Shown here in pieces: positions 29,218 to 37,755 of a stretch of DNA of 64,000 nt. Both the position numbers and the translations under genes were made by a program. Below the pieces are notes generated by a model that was not told where the DNA came from, made no database searches, and saw only the letters and a list, made by a program, of their open reading frames with translations. Numbering within the stretch: the stretch's first letter is position 1; each line of letters begins with the position of its first letter. Origin of the DNA: Bacillota bacterium (lineage in GTDB: Bacteria; Bacillota; Clostridia; Acetivibrionales; DSM-1351); the NCBI GenBank assembly GCA_023400235.1, contig JAEXFI010000046.1:1-64000 (forward strand), given 5' to 3'.

Positions 29218-29289
29218 AGAGTTAGGAATTTATATATATTGGATATAGTTGTAAGCGTTGATACTACTAAAGTATAAGCAATACACTAG

Positions 29290-29520
29290 AAATCCCCAAC
29301 TGACAAATTCCTATATTCGGGGTTTGGAAAGAGGACTCCCCTTTCCGTTTCAGTGGGGGTGCTCAGAAACATGTAGTGTTTCGCCGAAGGGGGCAGTAGT
29401 GCACCCTAGCGAACAAGACAATTTGCTGAGCATCTGTAGAAACTTAAATGGGGCACTAAACGGATTTGCGCAGCAAATTTCTTGCAGCAGGAGGATTCTG
29501 CGGACAGGCAAAGGAGAGTA
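29290..29520 (+). ncRNA. Candidate structured RNA or repeat
   Basis: This part of the 29131-29643 gap is rich in nested inverted repeats: CCCC/GGGG (29294/29319), GGAAAG/CTTTCC (29326-29331/29341-29346), an outer GGGTGC/GCACCC stem (29357-29362/29401-29406) enclosing GAAACA/TGTTTC (29366/29377) and GCC/GGC hairpins, and AATTTGCTG/CAGCAAATT (29420-29428/29471-29479). I do not recognise a known family; an ORF across it (88 codons) looks like chance. Strand is a guess. It might instead be a decayed mobile element. Confidence 0.35.
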
Positions 29521-29643
29521 TTGATTTCCCTATAGGTTTGAGGGGTATTTGCAGGTTTGTGGAGTATTTTATGTTCAGAATCAATAAATAAATGCTATAA
29601 TATATAGAACAGTTTACAATAATTTATAAGGATAAGGTATGGG

Positions 29644-30399
29644 ATGGTAAAGAAAAGATTCACATTCAGAAAGGCAAACTGGGAAAAGATAACCTTTTGG
29701 TTTGTATTTTCAACTCTGGTAGCTTCAACGGTATTCTCGCTGATACATGTGATATTGTCACCGTCGGGAGCTGTTACGGAGGTGAGATTTCAGAAGCTCA
29801 AAAGTGATTATGTGCTTATGCTCATTCAGTGCATTATGGGTATGGTCATAATGTTTCTTCCGTCTATTCTGGAAAGAAAACTGCAGATAAATGTCCCCAG
29901 CTTTATGCACATAGTTTTCGTGATTTTCCTTTATGCGGCCATATATCTGGGAGAGGTGCGAAGCTTCTATTATCATATACCCCACTGGGATACGGTCTTA
30001 CATACCTTCAGCGGGGCCATGATAGGGGCCCTTGGATTTTCCGTTGTCCGTCTGCTGAATGATTCTGAAAAAGTAAGCATAAACCTCAGTCCTCTGTTTG
30101 TAGCGGTTTTTGCATTTTCCTTTGCACTGGCCATTGGCGCATTGTGGGAGGTGTATGAGTTCTCCTTTGACAGACTGCTGGGCTTGAATATGCAGAAATT
30201 TGCCTATGAAGACGGAAGCCTTAGAGCGGGGAGAGATGCTCTGGCAGATACAATGAAGGACTTAATCGTGGATGCCCTTGGTGCACTTGGCACCAGTGTA
30301 ATGGGTTACATTTCCCTCAAATTCAAAAAGGGCTGGCTTGAAAAATTTGCAGTAACCAGAGTAAGGACTATAAAAAATAATCAGGATACTTCTCTTTGA
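29644..30399 (+). CDS. DUF2238-like membrane protein
   Basis: 251 aa with about six membrane segments. The conserved motifs HIPHWDTVLHTFSGAMIGALGFSVV (about residues 115-140), ALWEVYEFSFDRLLG (about 165-180) and DTMKDLIVDALGALG match the DUF2238/YjdF membrane family of unknown function. Charged residues inside predicted helices (Asp, His, Glu) suggest a transport or enzymatic role. Its 3' end overlaps the convergent GntR gene by 32 bp. Confidence 0.65.
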   Translation: MVKKRFTFRKANWEKITFWFVFSTLVASTVFSLIHVILSPSGAVTEVRFQKLKSDYVLMLIQCIMGMVIMFLPSILERKLQINVPSFMHIVFVIFLYAAIYLGEVRSFYYHIPHWDTVLHTFSGAMIGALGFSVVRLLNDSEKVSINLSPLFVAVFAFSFALAIGALWEVYEFSFDRLLGLNMQKFAYEDGSLRAGRDALADTMKDLIVDALGALGTSVMGYISLKFKKGWLEKFAVTRVRTIKNNQDTSL

Positions 30400-31039
30400 G
30401 AACCTTTGAGTGATCGAGACCGGAATAGTGATGCTGTTTTAAAATGGAGCAGCAGGCTGAATCCTGGGCCTCAATCCGCTCCACAATATTTAGGTGCTCC
30501 AGGTACACCTTTCTGAGCATTTCAGGTTCGTACATGGTCAAGACCCTGTACCTGTTATAGTGAATTCTGGTGGTACTTATTATATCCCATATGGTTTCAT
30601 GTCCGGCAGTCTTGAATATGACTCTGTGAAATTCGTTGTCCAGTTCGAGGAATTCTTCCGCAGTTCCGGCTTCCTCTACAAGCTCTTTTTGCTGGCGTAG
30701 ATTTTTCTTTATTTCCTGGGGCAGCAGGCCGCCGGTTTCGATTATTCCGCTTACGATTTGATTTTCCAGCAAATCCCGCATATAAACGCTTTCGCCCACA
30801 AAGGGCAAGTCTATCAACGACACAAAGGTTCCCTTCTGGGGGTATATGTTTAGCAGCTTTTCATAGGACAGCCTGATAAAAACCTCTCTGACAGGAGTGC
30901 GGCTGACGTTTAATGACTCTGCTATTTCGTTCTCACTGATCATCTGGCCGGGTTTGTACTCAAGATTCAATATTTTATTTTTAACTTCCAAATATATAAC
31001 TTCCTTCATGGGAAGCAGGTTCCTGGCATATTTAATCAT
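30368..31039 (-). CDS. GntR/FCD-family transcription regulator
   Basis: 223 aa. N-terminal winged helix (ISENEIAESLNVSRTPVREVFIRL, about residues 33-56) and a C-terminal FCD helical ligand domain with the metal-binding pattern (ELDNEFHRVIFKTAGH). GntR/FCD regulators usually sense sugar acids or organic acids. It is divergent from kdgA-kdgK with a palindromic operator in their promoter, so a KDG/KDPG or uronate-type ligand is the inference. Confidence 0.88.
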   Translation of the reverse strand: MIKYARNLLPMKEVIYLEVKNKILNLEYKPGQMISENEIAESLNVSRTPVREVFIRLSYEKLLNIYPQKGTFVSLIDLPFVGESVYMRDLLENQIVSGIIETGGLLPQEIKKNLRQQKELVEEAGTAEEFLELDNEFHRVIFKTAGHETIWDIISTTRIHYNRYRVLTMYEPEMLRKVYLEHLNIVERIEAQDSACCSILKQHHYSGLDHSKVLKEKYPDYFL

Positions 31040-31219
31040 AATATCCCCTATCTACGTTCACAGCTCGTATAAAAAAGTAATGAAAGCTACGCAGTGGCTT
31101 TCGCCGCGTGAAATCCACTTTTACCTACCACATGTAGCTTTCACTCTAACCTCTTTTGCTGGGCTTTTAGCATTAATTAATATTTTAGCATATGTAGTCT
31201 CGCATTTATATACCCTCTA

Positions 31220-31248
31220 TTGACAATGAACTTGTATACTAGTATATT
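31220..31248 (+). promoter_or_regulatory. kdgA promoter overlapped by GntR-type operator
   Basis: TTGACA (31220-31225), a 17-bp spacer and TATATT (31243-31248). The 12-bp palindrome TATACTAGTATA (31235-31246) covers the spacer end and the -10 box, where a repressor would block RNA polymerase; it resembles operators of FCD-type GntR proteins. Confidence 0.8.
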
Positions 31249-31382
31249 AATATATAAGAAGCGGTTTATCAATAACTTTTGTCAGTCAATTGCAGACAAA
31301 AAGTCCCGTGCGCTCTTACGGCACATAACGATTGACTTTGAGAAGAACAATAAACCTATAGGGAAAAGGAGACATATACAAC

Positions 31383-32027
31383 ATGGATAAGAATGAAGTC
31401 ATGCAGAAGATTTGTGATTGCGGCGTGGTAGCAGTTGTAAGGGCAGAAAGTGCCGAGCAGGCTATGAAGATAACAGACTCCTGTATTCAGGCAGGAATAA
31501 ATGCCATTGAAATTACATTCACCGTTGAAGGGGCTCTGGAGGTTATAAAGGAACTTGCCAGGGCAAACAAGGACGGCAAGATACTTATCGGGGCAGGAAC
31601 CATTTTAGACCCTGAAACCGCAAGGGCTGCCATACTGGCAGGAGCCCAGTTTGTCGTAAGCCCATGCCTCAATACGGAAGTGGTCAAGGTGTGCAACAGA
31701 TACCAGGTTGCCTGCATGCCCGGAGCTATGACAGTCAAAGAAGCAGTAGAGGCTATGGAGGCCGGTGCGGATATTATTAAGGTTTTCCCGGGAGAATTGT
31801 TCGGACCTGCAATCATCAAGGCGTTTAAGGGGCCTCTGCCATATATCAGGCTTATGCCTACAGGAGGAGTGAATCTTGACAATGTGGGAGAGTGGATTAA
31901 AGCTGGAAGCGTTGCTGTTGGAGTAGGAGGCAATCTCACAGCCGGAGCAAAGAAGGGCGATTATGAATCGATAGTTACCCTTGGAAGGCAGTTTGTTGAA
32001 AAGGTAAAGCAAGCCAGGCTGGCATAA
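31383..32027 (+). CDS. eda: KDPG/KHG aldolase
   Basis: 214 aa. Class I aldolase that splits 2-keto-3-deoxy-6-phosphogluconate to pyruvate and glyceraldehyde 3-phosphate. Signatures: VVAVVRAESAEQA, AIEITFTVEGAL (catalytic Glu), IGAGTILDPE, FVVSPCLN, MPGAMTVKEA, IIKVFPGELFGP with Schiff-base Lys (about 137), and MPTGGVNLDNV. Followed after 18 bp by the KDG kinase gene. Confidence 0.94.
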   Translation: MDKNEVMQKICDCGVVAVVRAESAEQAMKITDSCIQAGINAIEITFTVEGALEVIKELARANKDGKILIGAGTILDPETARAAILAGAQFVVSPCLNTEVVKVCNRYQVACMPGAMTVKEAVEAMEAGADIIKVFPGELFGPAIIKAFKGPLPYIRLMPTGGVNLDNVGEWIKAGSVAVGVGGNLTAGAKKGDYESIVTLGRQFVEKVKQARLA

Positions 32028-32045
32028 ATTACAGGAGGTTATTTC

Positions 32046-33146
32046 ATGTCCATACTAAGTTTAAAACCACAGGGAAGTTATAAATATGATTGCATATCCT
32101 TGGGAGAAGTAATGCTCAGGCTTGATCCCGGGGACGGCAGAATAAAAAATACCAGGGAATTCAAGGCCTGGGAGGGCGGAGGAGAGTACAATGTTTCCAG
32201 AGGACTTAGGAAGTGCTTTGGAATGAACTGTGCAGTTGTTACTGCTTTTGCCGAAAACGATATTGGAAGACTTGTTGAGGACTTTATAATGCAGGGCGGG
32301 GTTGACACTTCTTTAATCAGGTGGGTGCCCTATGACGGCATAGGCCGTGCCGTAAGAAACGGACTTAACTTTACAGAAAAGGGCTTTGGAATAAGAGCCG
32401 CTCTCGGGGTTTCAGACAGGGCAAATACCGCAGCCTCCCAGCTTAAGGCGGGAGACATAGACTGGGAATATATATTTGGTGAGCTGGGAGTCAGGTGGTT
32501 CCACACCGGAGGAATTTTTGCAGCCTTGTCCGAGACCACGCCACAGGTAGTAATAGAAGCTGTGAAGACTGCAAAAAAATATAACACCATAGTATCCTAT
32601 GACCTGAACTACAGGCCCTCCCTGTGGAATTACATCGGCGGAAACAAGAAGGCCCAGGAGGTAAACAAGGAAATAGCCAGATACATTGACGTGATGATAG
32701 GCAATGAAGAGGATTTTACACAGTGCCTGGGTTTTGAAGTGGAAGGCAATGATTCAAATCTTAAAGAGCTTGACGTTGAAGGCTATAAAAAGATGATAGA
32801 CAGGGTTGTTAAAGAGTACCCCAATATGAAGGTTGTTGCAACAACCTTAAGAGGAGTCAGGACGGCCACGGTAAATGACTGGAGCGCTATTTGCTGGGCA
32901 GAGGGCAAGATTTACAGATCAATCGAGTTCCCCGGCCTTGAAGTATATGACAGGGTAGGGGGAGGAGACAGCTTTGCTTCCGGTCTGGTTTACGGCCTGA
33001 TGACTGCCGGTGATGCACAGAAGGCTGTAAACTATGGAGTTGCCCACGGGGCATTGGCCATGACTACTCCTGGAGATACTTCCATGGCCAGTCTGAAGGA
33101 AGTTGAAGGTGTAATGAAGGGACTTGGGGCAAGAGTAGTAAGATAA
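32046..33146 (+). CDS. kdgK: 2-keto-3-deoxygluconate kinase (PfkB family)
   Basis: 366 aa, AGGAGG upstream. Ribokinase-like sugar kinase: GEYNVSRGLRKCFG (substrate-binding Gly pair region), VSYDLNYRPSLW (about 180), and the anion hole and catalytic Asp in YDRVGGGDSFASGLVYG (about 302-318). Pairing with the KDPG aldolase gene supports 2-keto-3-deoxygluconate as substrate. It is somewhat longer than the usual 310-340 residues. Confidence 0.88.
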   Translation: MSILSLKPQGSYKYDCISLGEVMLRLDPGDGRIKNTREFKAWEGGGEYNVSRGLRKCFGMNCAVVTAFAENDIGRLVEDFIMQGGVDTSLIRWVPYDGIGRAVRNGLNFTEKGFGIRAALGVSDRANTAASQLKAGDIDWEYIFGELGVRWFHTGGIFAALSETTPQVVIEAVKTAKKYNTIVSYDLNYRPSLWNYIGGNKKAQEVNKEIARYIDVMIGNEEDFTQCLGFEVEGNDSNLKELDVEGYKKMIDRVVKEYPNMKVVATTLRGVRTATVNDWSAICWAEGKIYRSIEFPGLEVYDRVGGGDSFASGLVYGLMTAGDAQKAVNYGVAHGALAMTTPGDTSMASLKEVEGVMKGLGARVVR

Positions 33147-33193
33147 TCAGGAAAAATAACTACTTCATCAAAATTGTGCCTAATTGCATATAT

Positions 33194-33252
33194 GCACAGC
33201 GACGGCCAGGGCTTAAAAATCAAAAAATCCTTGCCGTCGCTGTGCCTTGTTA
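33194..33252. terminator. Terminator after kdgK
   Basis: 13-bp G-C rich stem (33194-33206 / 33233-33245) plus weak T-rich tail; lies between convergent kdgK and hydE and may serve both. Confidence 0.7.
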
Positions 33253-33278
33253 TTTTCATAGGTTTAAAAGCCTGAGGG

Positions 33279-34316
33279 TCATCCTTTGTAATCTCCCCGG
33301 TCAACTACCAATTGGTATCCGATTTTCTCCATTCTGCCAGCCAGACAAAATCTGCATTCTGCCGCTTCTTCGCCGGTACATATCTTATTGTCGTACAGAG
33401 AGTACTTTTTTCTCACCGATACCGGGGAAAGATTTGGCATGACTACATTTGCTCCTGCCAGGATACCCCTTTCACGCCCTTGGGGGTTTATGGTTCCAAG
33501 TGCAGTGGTAGCAGGTATAAGCGACTTTGGAAGCATCAGGCGTATGAGGGCTATCAGCACCAGCGTAAGCTCAAGACTGCCTGCGGCTTCGGTGGCAAAC
33601 CTGGTTTCGCTGTGAGGTATGAAGGGGCCGATTCCTACCATATGGGGGTTGAATTCCTTTATAAATAATAGGTCTTCCGCCAGGGTTTCAGTGGTTTGAT
33701 AGGGAGAACCCACCATAAAGCCTGTTCCAACCTGAAAGCCTATTTCCTTCAAGCTGTACAGGCATCTTTTCCTGTCGGCCAGAGACAGGCTTTCAGGATG
33801 AAGCCTGCTGTAATGCTCATCGTTGGCTGTCTCGTGACGCAGCAGATATCGGTCGGCTCCAGCCTCAAAATATTTCTGGTAGGAGGAGCTGCTTTTTTCA
33901 CCAATTGAAAGTGTTATGGCACAATCAGAATAGTCACGTTTTATTGAGGTGATTATTTCAACGATATCCTTATCGGAATAGTGGTTGTCTTCCCCGCCCT
34001 GGAGTACGAAGGTACGAAAGCCCAGGTCATAGCCTGTTCTGCAGCAGTCCAATATATCCTCACGGCTGAGCCTGTAACGGTCGGCTTTTTTATTGCCTGA
34101 ACCGATTCCGCAGTAATAGCAGTTGTTTCTGCAATAATTTGTAAACTCAATCAGGCCTCTTGTATATATTGAGGTCCCAAAGCTCCGCCGTGACACTTCC
34201 CGGGCTTTTTCAAAGAGGTATTCCCTCCAGGAGTCGTCAATATTGCTGAGAATATGTATGTATTCATCCTTTGACAGCTGTTGCTTTTCATATAATTTAT
34301 CAATTAAATGTTTCAT
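33279..34316 (-). CDS. hydE: FeFe-hydrogenase maturase HydE
   Basis: 345 aa. Radical SAM enzyme used in H-cluster dithiomethylamine ligand assembly. The CX3CX2C iron-sulfur motif is in NYCRNNCYYCGIG (about residues 58-69), with the SAM-binding FVLQGGED (about 112) and RHETAN segments. A C-terminal Cys motif CTGEEAAECRFCLAGRM (about 311-327) suggests the accessory cluster found in many HydE proteins. It is distant from hydF and hydG, which are not in the window. Start taken at 34316; an ATG at 34334 has no better site. Confidence 0.9.
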   Translation of the reverse strand: MKHLIDKLYEKQQLSKDEYIHILSNIDDSWREYLFEKAREVSRRSFGTSIYTRGLIEFTNYCRNNCYYCGIGSGNKKADRYRLSREDILDCCRTGYDLGFRTFVLQGGEDNHYSDKDIVEIITSIKRDYSDCAITLSIGEKSSSSYQKYFEAGADRYLLRHETANDEHYSRLHPESLSLADRKRCLYSLKEIGFQVGTGFMVGSPYQTTETLAEDLLFIKEFNPHMVGIGPFIPHSETRFATEAAGSLELTLVLIALIRLMLPKSLIPATTALGTINPQGRERGILAGANVVMPNLSPVSVRKKYSLYDNKICTGEEAAECRFCLAGRMEKIGYQLVVDRGDYKG

Positions 34317-34493
34317 ATTTTTACAGCCTTTCAAACAAAATGTTAATTCCTACTAAATTTATAATAATTATATTATACCACAAGAGAGGGGGTTTAAAAA
34401 GTATGTTGTGGAGAGAGAAACCACTATACGTAATGTAAAATAATATATTAAATGGTATAATATAACAAAGTTTAGTTTTTAGGAGGTTATAAT

Positions 34494-35999
34494 ATGTTTA
34501 AAAGGTCTGTAGCTTTTTTTCTTATTGTTTTTGTCATTCTGACAGCTACTCCCACAGGTACTTTTGCAGCAATAGGGATCATAAATAACGGGACAAGCTT
34601 TGGAGGAGTTCAGGCTCATGGAGGGAGTATTATCAAAGTGGGAGATACCTATTACTGGTATGGAGAGAACAGGGATGCAAATAACCTGTTTGTATCGGTG
34701 AGGGTTTATTCCTCAACCGACCTGGTAAGTTGGACGGACAGGGGAGCCGCCTTATCCAAAAGCTCCGCCACTGAATTGAACAGCTGCAATATTGAAAGGC
34801 CAAAGGTAATGTTTAATGCCACTACCAATCAATATGTAATGTGGATGCACTATGAGAACGGAAGGGATTATACACTTGCCAGGGCTGCTGTGGCCTACAG
34901 TTCAAGCCCCACCGGCCCCTTTACCTATACCGGCAGTTTCAGACCAAACAACAATATGTCCAGGGACTGTACTACTTTTGTAGACTCGGACGGCACCGGA
35001 TACTTCGTATCTGCCGCCAATGAAAACGCAGACCTGATAGTATACAGGCTGTCCTCCGACTACAAAGCAATAGCCTCCCAGGTTGTAACTCTCTGGCCCG
35101 GTCAAAAGAGAGAAGCACCCTGCATGTTTAAAAAAGGAGATACCTATTACCTCATAACCTCAGGCTGCACCGGCTGGAGCCCAAACCAGCAGAAATATGC
35201 CACCTCAAAAAACATAGCTTCAGGCTGGACAGGGCTGGCCAACCTGGGAGATGCAACCTGCTATGATTCTCAGGGAGCGTGCGTATTCCCGGTGGGAAAC
35301 AACTTTGTTCTTCTGACCGACAGGTGGGCGGGTGCGTGGGGAGGCAAGGTAAGCGATTCATCATATCTCATGTTCCCTCTTCTGATAAATGGTTCTTCTG
35401 TAACTCTTAATTATGCCGATACGGTTAAGGTTGCTGCTGAGTTCGGAGCCATAGCCAACGACTATCACACATATACCTTCGGAGGGGTATTGACAAATGC
35501 CGACCCCTATCAATGGACCGTAAGTCAGCCTGAAGCCACAAGTATACAGGTGATGTCCGCGGACGGGAACAAGGCACTTCAGTTGTCAGATACAACCACA
35601 TCAAACTACTGTTATGCAGTCAGGGATTTTCCGGCAAAGAGCGGGCTTGTGACCTTTGATATAAGCTTTAAGTATGAGAATCCGGGAAGGTGGGACAGAA
35701 TAAGGCTGTACAGCGGGAATGCAATCGGTATAGACATAGTTAATTTTGAACAGGGCCTGGGCTGGCTGACGGATACGTCCACCAGAAATATACTTCAGCC
35801 TGTCTCAGGCAGCACCTGGTATCAACTGAGAATTGCAGCAGATACTGCAACTCAGAAATTTGATGCCTATGTTAACGGGGTCAAAATCAAAGCTGACTGC
35901 AGCTTTACGGGTTCAGTCACACAGTTTGACAGGATAGCCTTTGATTCGGGAAAAGGCTTTGCAAATACAGCCCTGTACGATGATATTTTTATCAGGTAG
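34494..35999 (+). CDS. Secreted GH43 exo-galactanase-like hydrolase
   Basis: 501 aa with a signal peptide (about 1-26). Residues about 28-310 form a five-bladed propeller resembling GH43 (the galactan 1,3-beta-galactosidase branch): QAHGGSIIKVGDTYYWYGENRDA, the SVRVYSSTDLVSWTDRG strand pair, the catalytic-type Glu in NIERPKVMFN (about 100), and KREAPCMFKKGDTYYLITSG (about 206). The C-terminal part (about 345-501) looks like a carbohydrate-binding jelly-roll. No dockerin. Substrate is inferred, likely arabinogalactan side chains. Confidence 0.8.
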   Translation: MFKRSVAFFLIVFVILTATPTGTFAAIGIINNGTSFGGVQAHGGSIIKVGDTYYWYGENRDANNLFVSVRVYSSTDLVSWTDRGAALSKSSATELNSCNIERPKVMFNATTNQYVMWMHYENGRDYTLARAAVAYSSSPTGPFTYTGSFRPNNNMSRDCTTFVDSDGTGYFVSAANENADLIVYRLSSDYKAIASQVVTLWPGQKREAPCMFKKGDTYYLITSGCTGWSPNQQKYATSKNIASGWTGLANLGDATCYDSQGACVFPVGNNFVLLTDRWAGAWGGKVSDSSYLMFPLLINGSSVTLNYADTVKVAAEFGAIANDYHTYTFGGVLTNADPYQWTVSQPEATSIQVMSADGNKALQLSDTTTSNYCYAVRDFPAKSGLVTFDISFKYENPGRWDRIRLYSGNAIGIDIVNFEQGLGWLTDTSTRNILQPVSGSTWYQLRIAADTATQKFDAYVNGVKIKADCSFTGSVTQFDRIAFDSGKGFANTALYDDIFIR

Positions 36000-36011
36000 C
36001 CGCTTATTCAT

Positions 36012-36050
36012 ATTTACGTGCTATACACTTTTGGAGTATGGCACGTAAAT
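36012..36050. terminator. Terminator between GH43 and coaC
   Basis: Perfect 10-bp stem ATTTACGTGC/GCACGTAAAT, extended inwards by TATAC/GTAT; lies between convergent genes. Confidence 0.75.
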
Positions 36051-36062
36051 TTACTTTAGCTG

Positions 36063-36608
36063 TTACAGGGGAAAGAACCCGGCCTCAACGGTACTGACTA
36101 TCCTGTCCACATCGGCAAGAGCCCCCTTGCCTAAATCTCCGCAGGCAAGCAGGGCTTCCTTGGGTTCGATAAAGTGATACCCGATTTGGGACAGTGTATT
36201 TATATTCCTTTGAACAATAGGGTTGTTGTACATGTTTGTATTCATTGCAGGACAAATATAAACAGGCACATTGCACATGGCCATTACTACCGTAGAAAGC
36301 ATGTCGTCTGCAATTCCGTTTGCAAGCTTTCCAAGGATATTTGCAGAGGCGGGAGCTATAAGGCACAGGTCTGCTTTTTTGGCAAGTGAGATGTGCTTTA
36401 TTTCACTGGGGGTTATTTCTTCGAACATATCATAATAAACCTTGTTTTTTGTCAGGGACTGAAAAGTCAGGGGAGTAACAAATTCCATTGCACTCCTGGT
36501 CATAATGACTTCCACATTAAAGCCCTTCTTGGTTAACGTATTGGCGATATCAGCAGCTTTATAGGCAGCAATGCTGCCGGTGACACCTAAAATAATATTT
36601 TTTTTCAT
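36063..36608 (-). CDS. coaC: Phosphopantothenoylcysteine decarboxylase
   Basis: 181 aa flavoprotein of the HFCD family. Decarboxylates phosphopantothenoylcysteine in coenzyme A synthesis. FMN-binding GVTGSIAAYKAADI (about 8-21), active-site His in EIKHISLAKKADLCLIAPASANILGKLANGIADDML (about 68-103), the PAMNTNMYNNP clamp (about 120-130) with conserved Asn, and the catalytic Cys in EALLACGDLGKG (about 155). A separate gene, not fused to coaB as in most bacteria. Its ATG overlaps the TGA of an open frame in the gap before it. Confidence 0.92.
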   Translation of the reverse strand: MKKNIILGVTGSIAAYKAADIANTLTKKGFNVEVIMTRSAMEFVTPLTFQSLTKNKVYYDMFEEITPSEIKHISLAKKADLCLIAPASANILGKLANGIADDMLSTVVMAMCNVPVYICPAMNTNMYNNPIVQRNINTLSQIGYHFIEPKEALLACGDLGKGALADVDRIVSTVEAGFFPL

Positions 36609-36697
36609 ACATCATCTTCCTTTACAACTTGTATTGTTTTGTCCGTGAGTTCCATATCCGCAATCAGTTTGTCAAGATTTCGGGTTTCATTATCTCC
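36609..36697 (-). other. In-frame extension of coaB after its stop
   Basis: The reading frame of coaB continues past its TAG stop (36700-36698) for 30 sense codons (GDNETRNLDKLIADMELTD, followed by KTIQVVKEDDV) to a TGA that overlaps the coaC ATG (ATGA). Composition is coding-like. It may be a relic of a longer C-terminal tail cut off by an amber codon. Confidence 0.45.
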
Positions 36698-37486
36698 CTA
36701 AGTCAGAAGACTGCTCACCCTGTTGACTATACCCTCTGCTATTTGGGCCTTAGTATGGAATTCCGCATAGTCTTTATGACGGTCTATTAAATATCCCTTG
36801 TGGTTATGGGGTGTTATTTCAGCCAGGTCATTTGCCAGCACCAGATCGCAGTCATTTTTTATTAAAAGCCTATAAGCTGTATCCAGCAAAGCTTCCTGCG
36901 AAACATTACTGAGTAGCTTAAAGCCTACTAAAAGAGTGTGAGGCTGAAGCTTTTTTATGAGACTTATCACTTTGGGGGTCTTTTTCATTACGATGACCAT
37001 ATCATCAATATCCGAGCTGATTTTATTCTCAGAGCTCAGATTTCCGTATGGGGAAAAGGCTGCCTGAAGCATTCCTGCAGCATAGGCTTCAGGGCTTAAA
37101 TCCCCGGAGTGCTCACTGCAGCTTATATATTTTGCTATTGAGTCAGCCATATTGCTTTTAGTGGTAAGGCCATCCACCGTATAGTCGCTGACAGCCATGG
37201 AATGTATAACCACATCTATTTTTTGCGTCGTCAATATTTCACTTAATTTTTCAATAAGTTCATTTACGCTGCCGATTCTGATTATTTTGGTGTTATGGGC
37301 TGGCGCTGGAGTCGGAATGACTGCATTTAAGCCGCAAAGGTAATAGATTTTTTCAACAGGCAGAGGAGAAGCAACTGCAAAAGCCTCAGCGATTGCTGCA
37401 CCCAGCCTCCCGGTAGAGCTGTTGGTTATGGTTCTCACATTGTCTATTCTTTCAGTGGTACCGCCTGCGGTTATTAGTATATTCAA
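36698..37486 (-). CDS. coaB: Phosphopantothenate-cysteine ligase
   Basis: 262 aa. Uses CTP (or ATP) to join phosphopantothenate with cysteine. The N-terminal nucleotide-binding motif ITAGGTTERIDNVRTITNSSTGRLGAAIAEAF (about 5-36) and the DVVIHSMAVSDYTVD segment (about 94-108) are the CoaB hallmarks; KISSDIDDMVIVMKKTPKVI carries conserved Lys. Downstream coaC completes the pathway pair. Natural end is probably around SSLLT, as other CoaB domains end similarly. Confidence 0.9.
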   Translation of the reverse strand: MNILITAGGTTERIDNVRTITNSSTGRLGAAIAEAFAVASPLPVEKIYYLCGLNAVIPTPAPAHNTKIIRIGSVNELIEKLSEILTTQKIDVVIHSMAVSDYTVDGLTTKSNMADSIAKYISCSEHSGDLSPEAYAAGMLQAAFSPYGNLSSENKISSDIDDMVIVMKKTPKVISLIKKLQPHTLLVGFKLLSNVSQEALLDTAYRLLIKNDCDLVLANDLAEITPHNHKGYLIDRHKDYAEFHTKAQIAEGIVNRVSSLLT

Positions 37487-37489
37487 AAT

Positions 37490-37605
37490 TCAAACTCCTG
37501 CATAATATAAACTAATAATTAATATAAGAAACTAACAGTTAAAATAGAAACTATTAGTTTATATAAATAAAATCATATATTAACTACTAGTTTATATTTT
37601 AACAT
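37490..37605. promoter_or_regulatory. AT-rich repeats upstream of coaB
   Basis: The region holds repeated TAGTTTATA/TATAAACTA elements: TATAAACTAA (about 37505) is inverted as TTAGTTTATA (about 37555), with a third TAGTTTATAT near 37587. This may be the coaB promoter with an operator; no function is proven. Confidence 0.4.
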
Positions 37606-37653
37606 AAAAACAAGTGGAAGCAAGTAACCTGAGCTCTGCTTCCACTTGTTTTT
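37606..37653 (-). terminator. Terminator after cysK
   Basis: Perfect 17-bp stem (37606-37622 / 37637-37653) that begins with an A run and ends with a T run, so it can act in both directions. It separates cysK from coaB. Confidence 0.88.
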
Positions 37654-37755
37654 TGGATGAAGTTGAATATTTTATAGAGGGATCTCAAATAAGCAAATAA
37701 TTCATATTTAACATATGCTGAATTTATAAGTGACTTCAGCCTTTTATTCAAATAA

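Noticed and set aside
29258..29524. 88-codon ORF
   Set aside because: It lacks a ribosome site, overlaps the structured region, and the translation has no recognisable domain.
36698..36700. TAG as pyrrolysine or other recoding in coaB
   Set aside because: The TAG is where CoaB domains naturally end and no recoding signal was seen.
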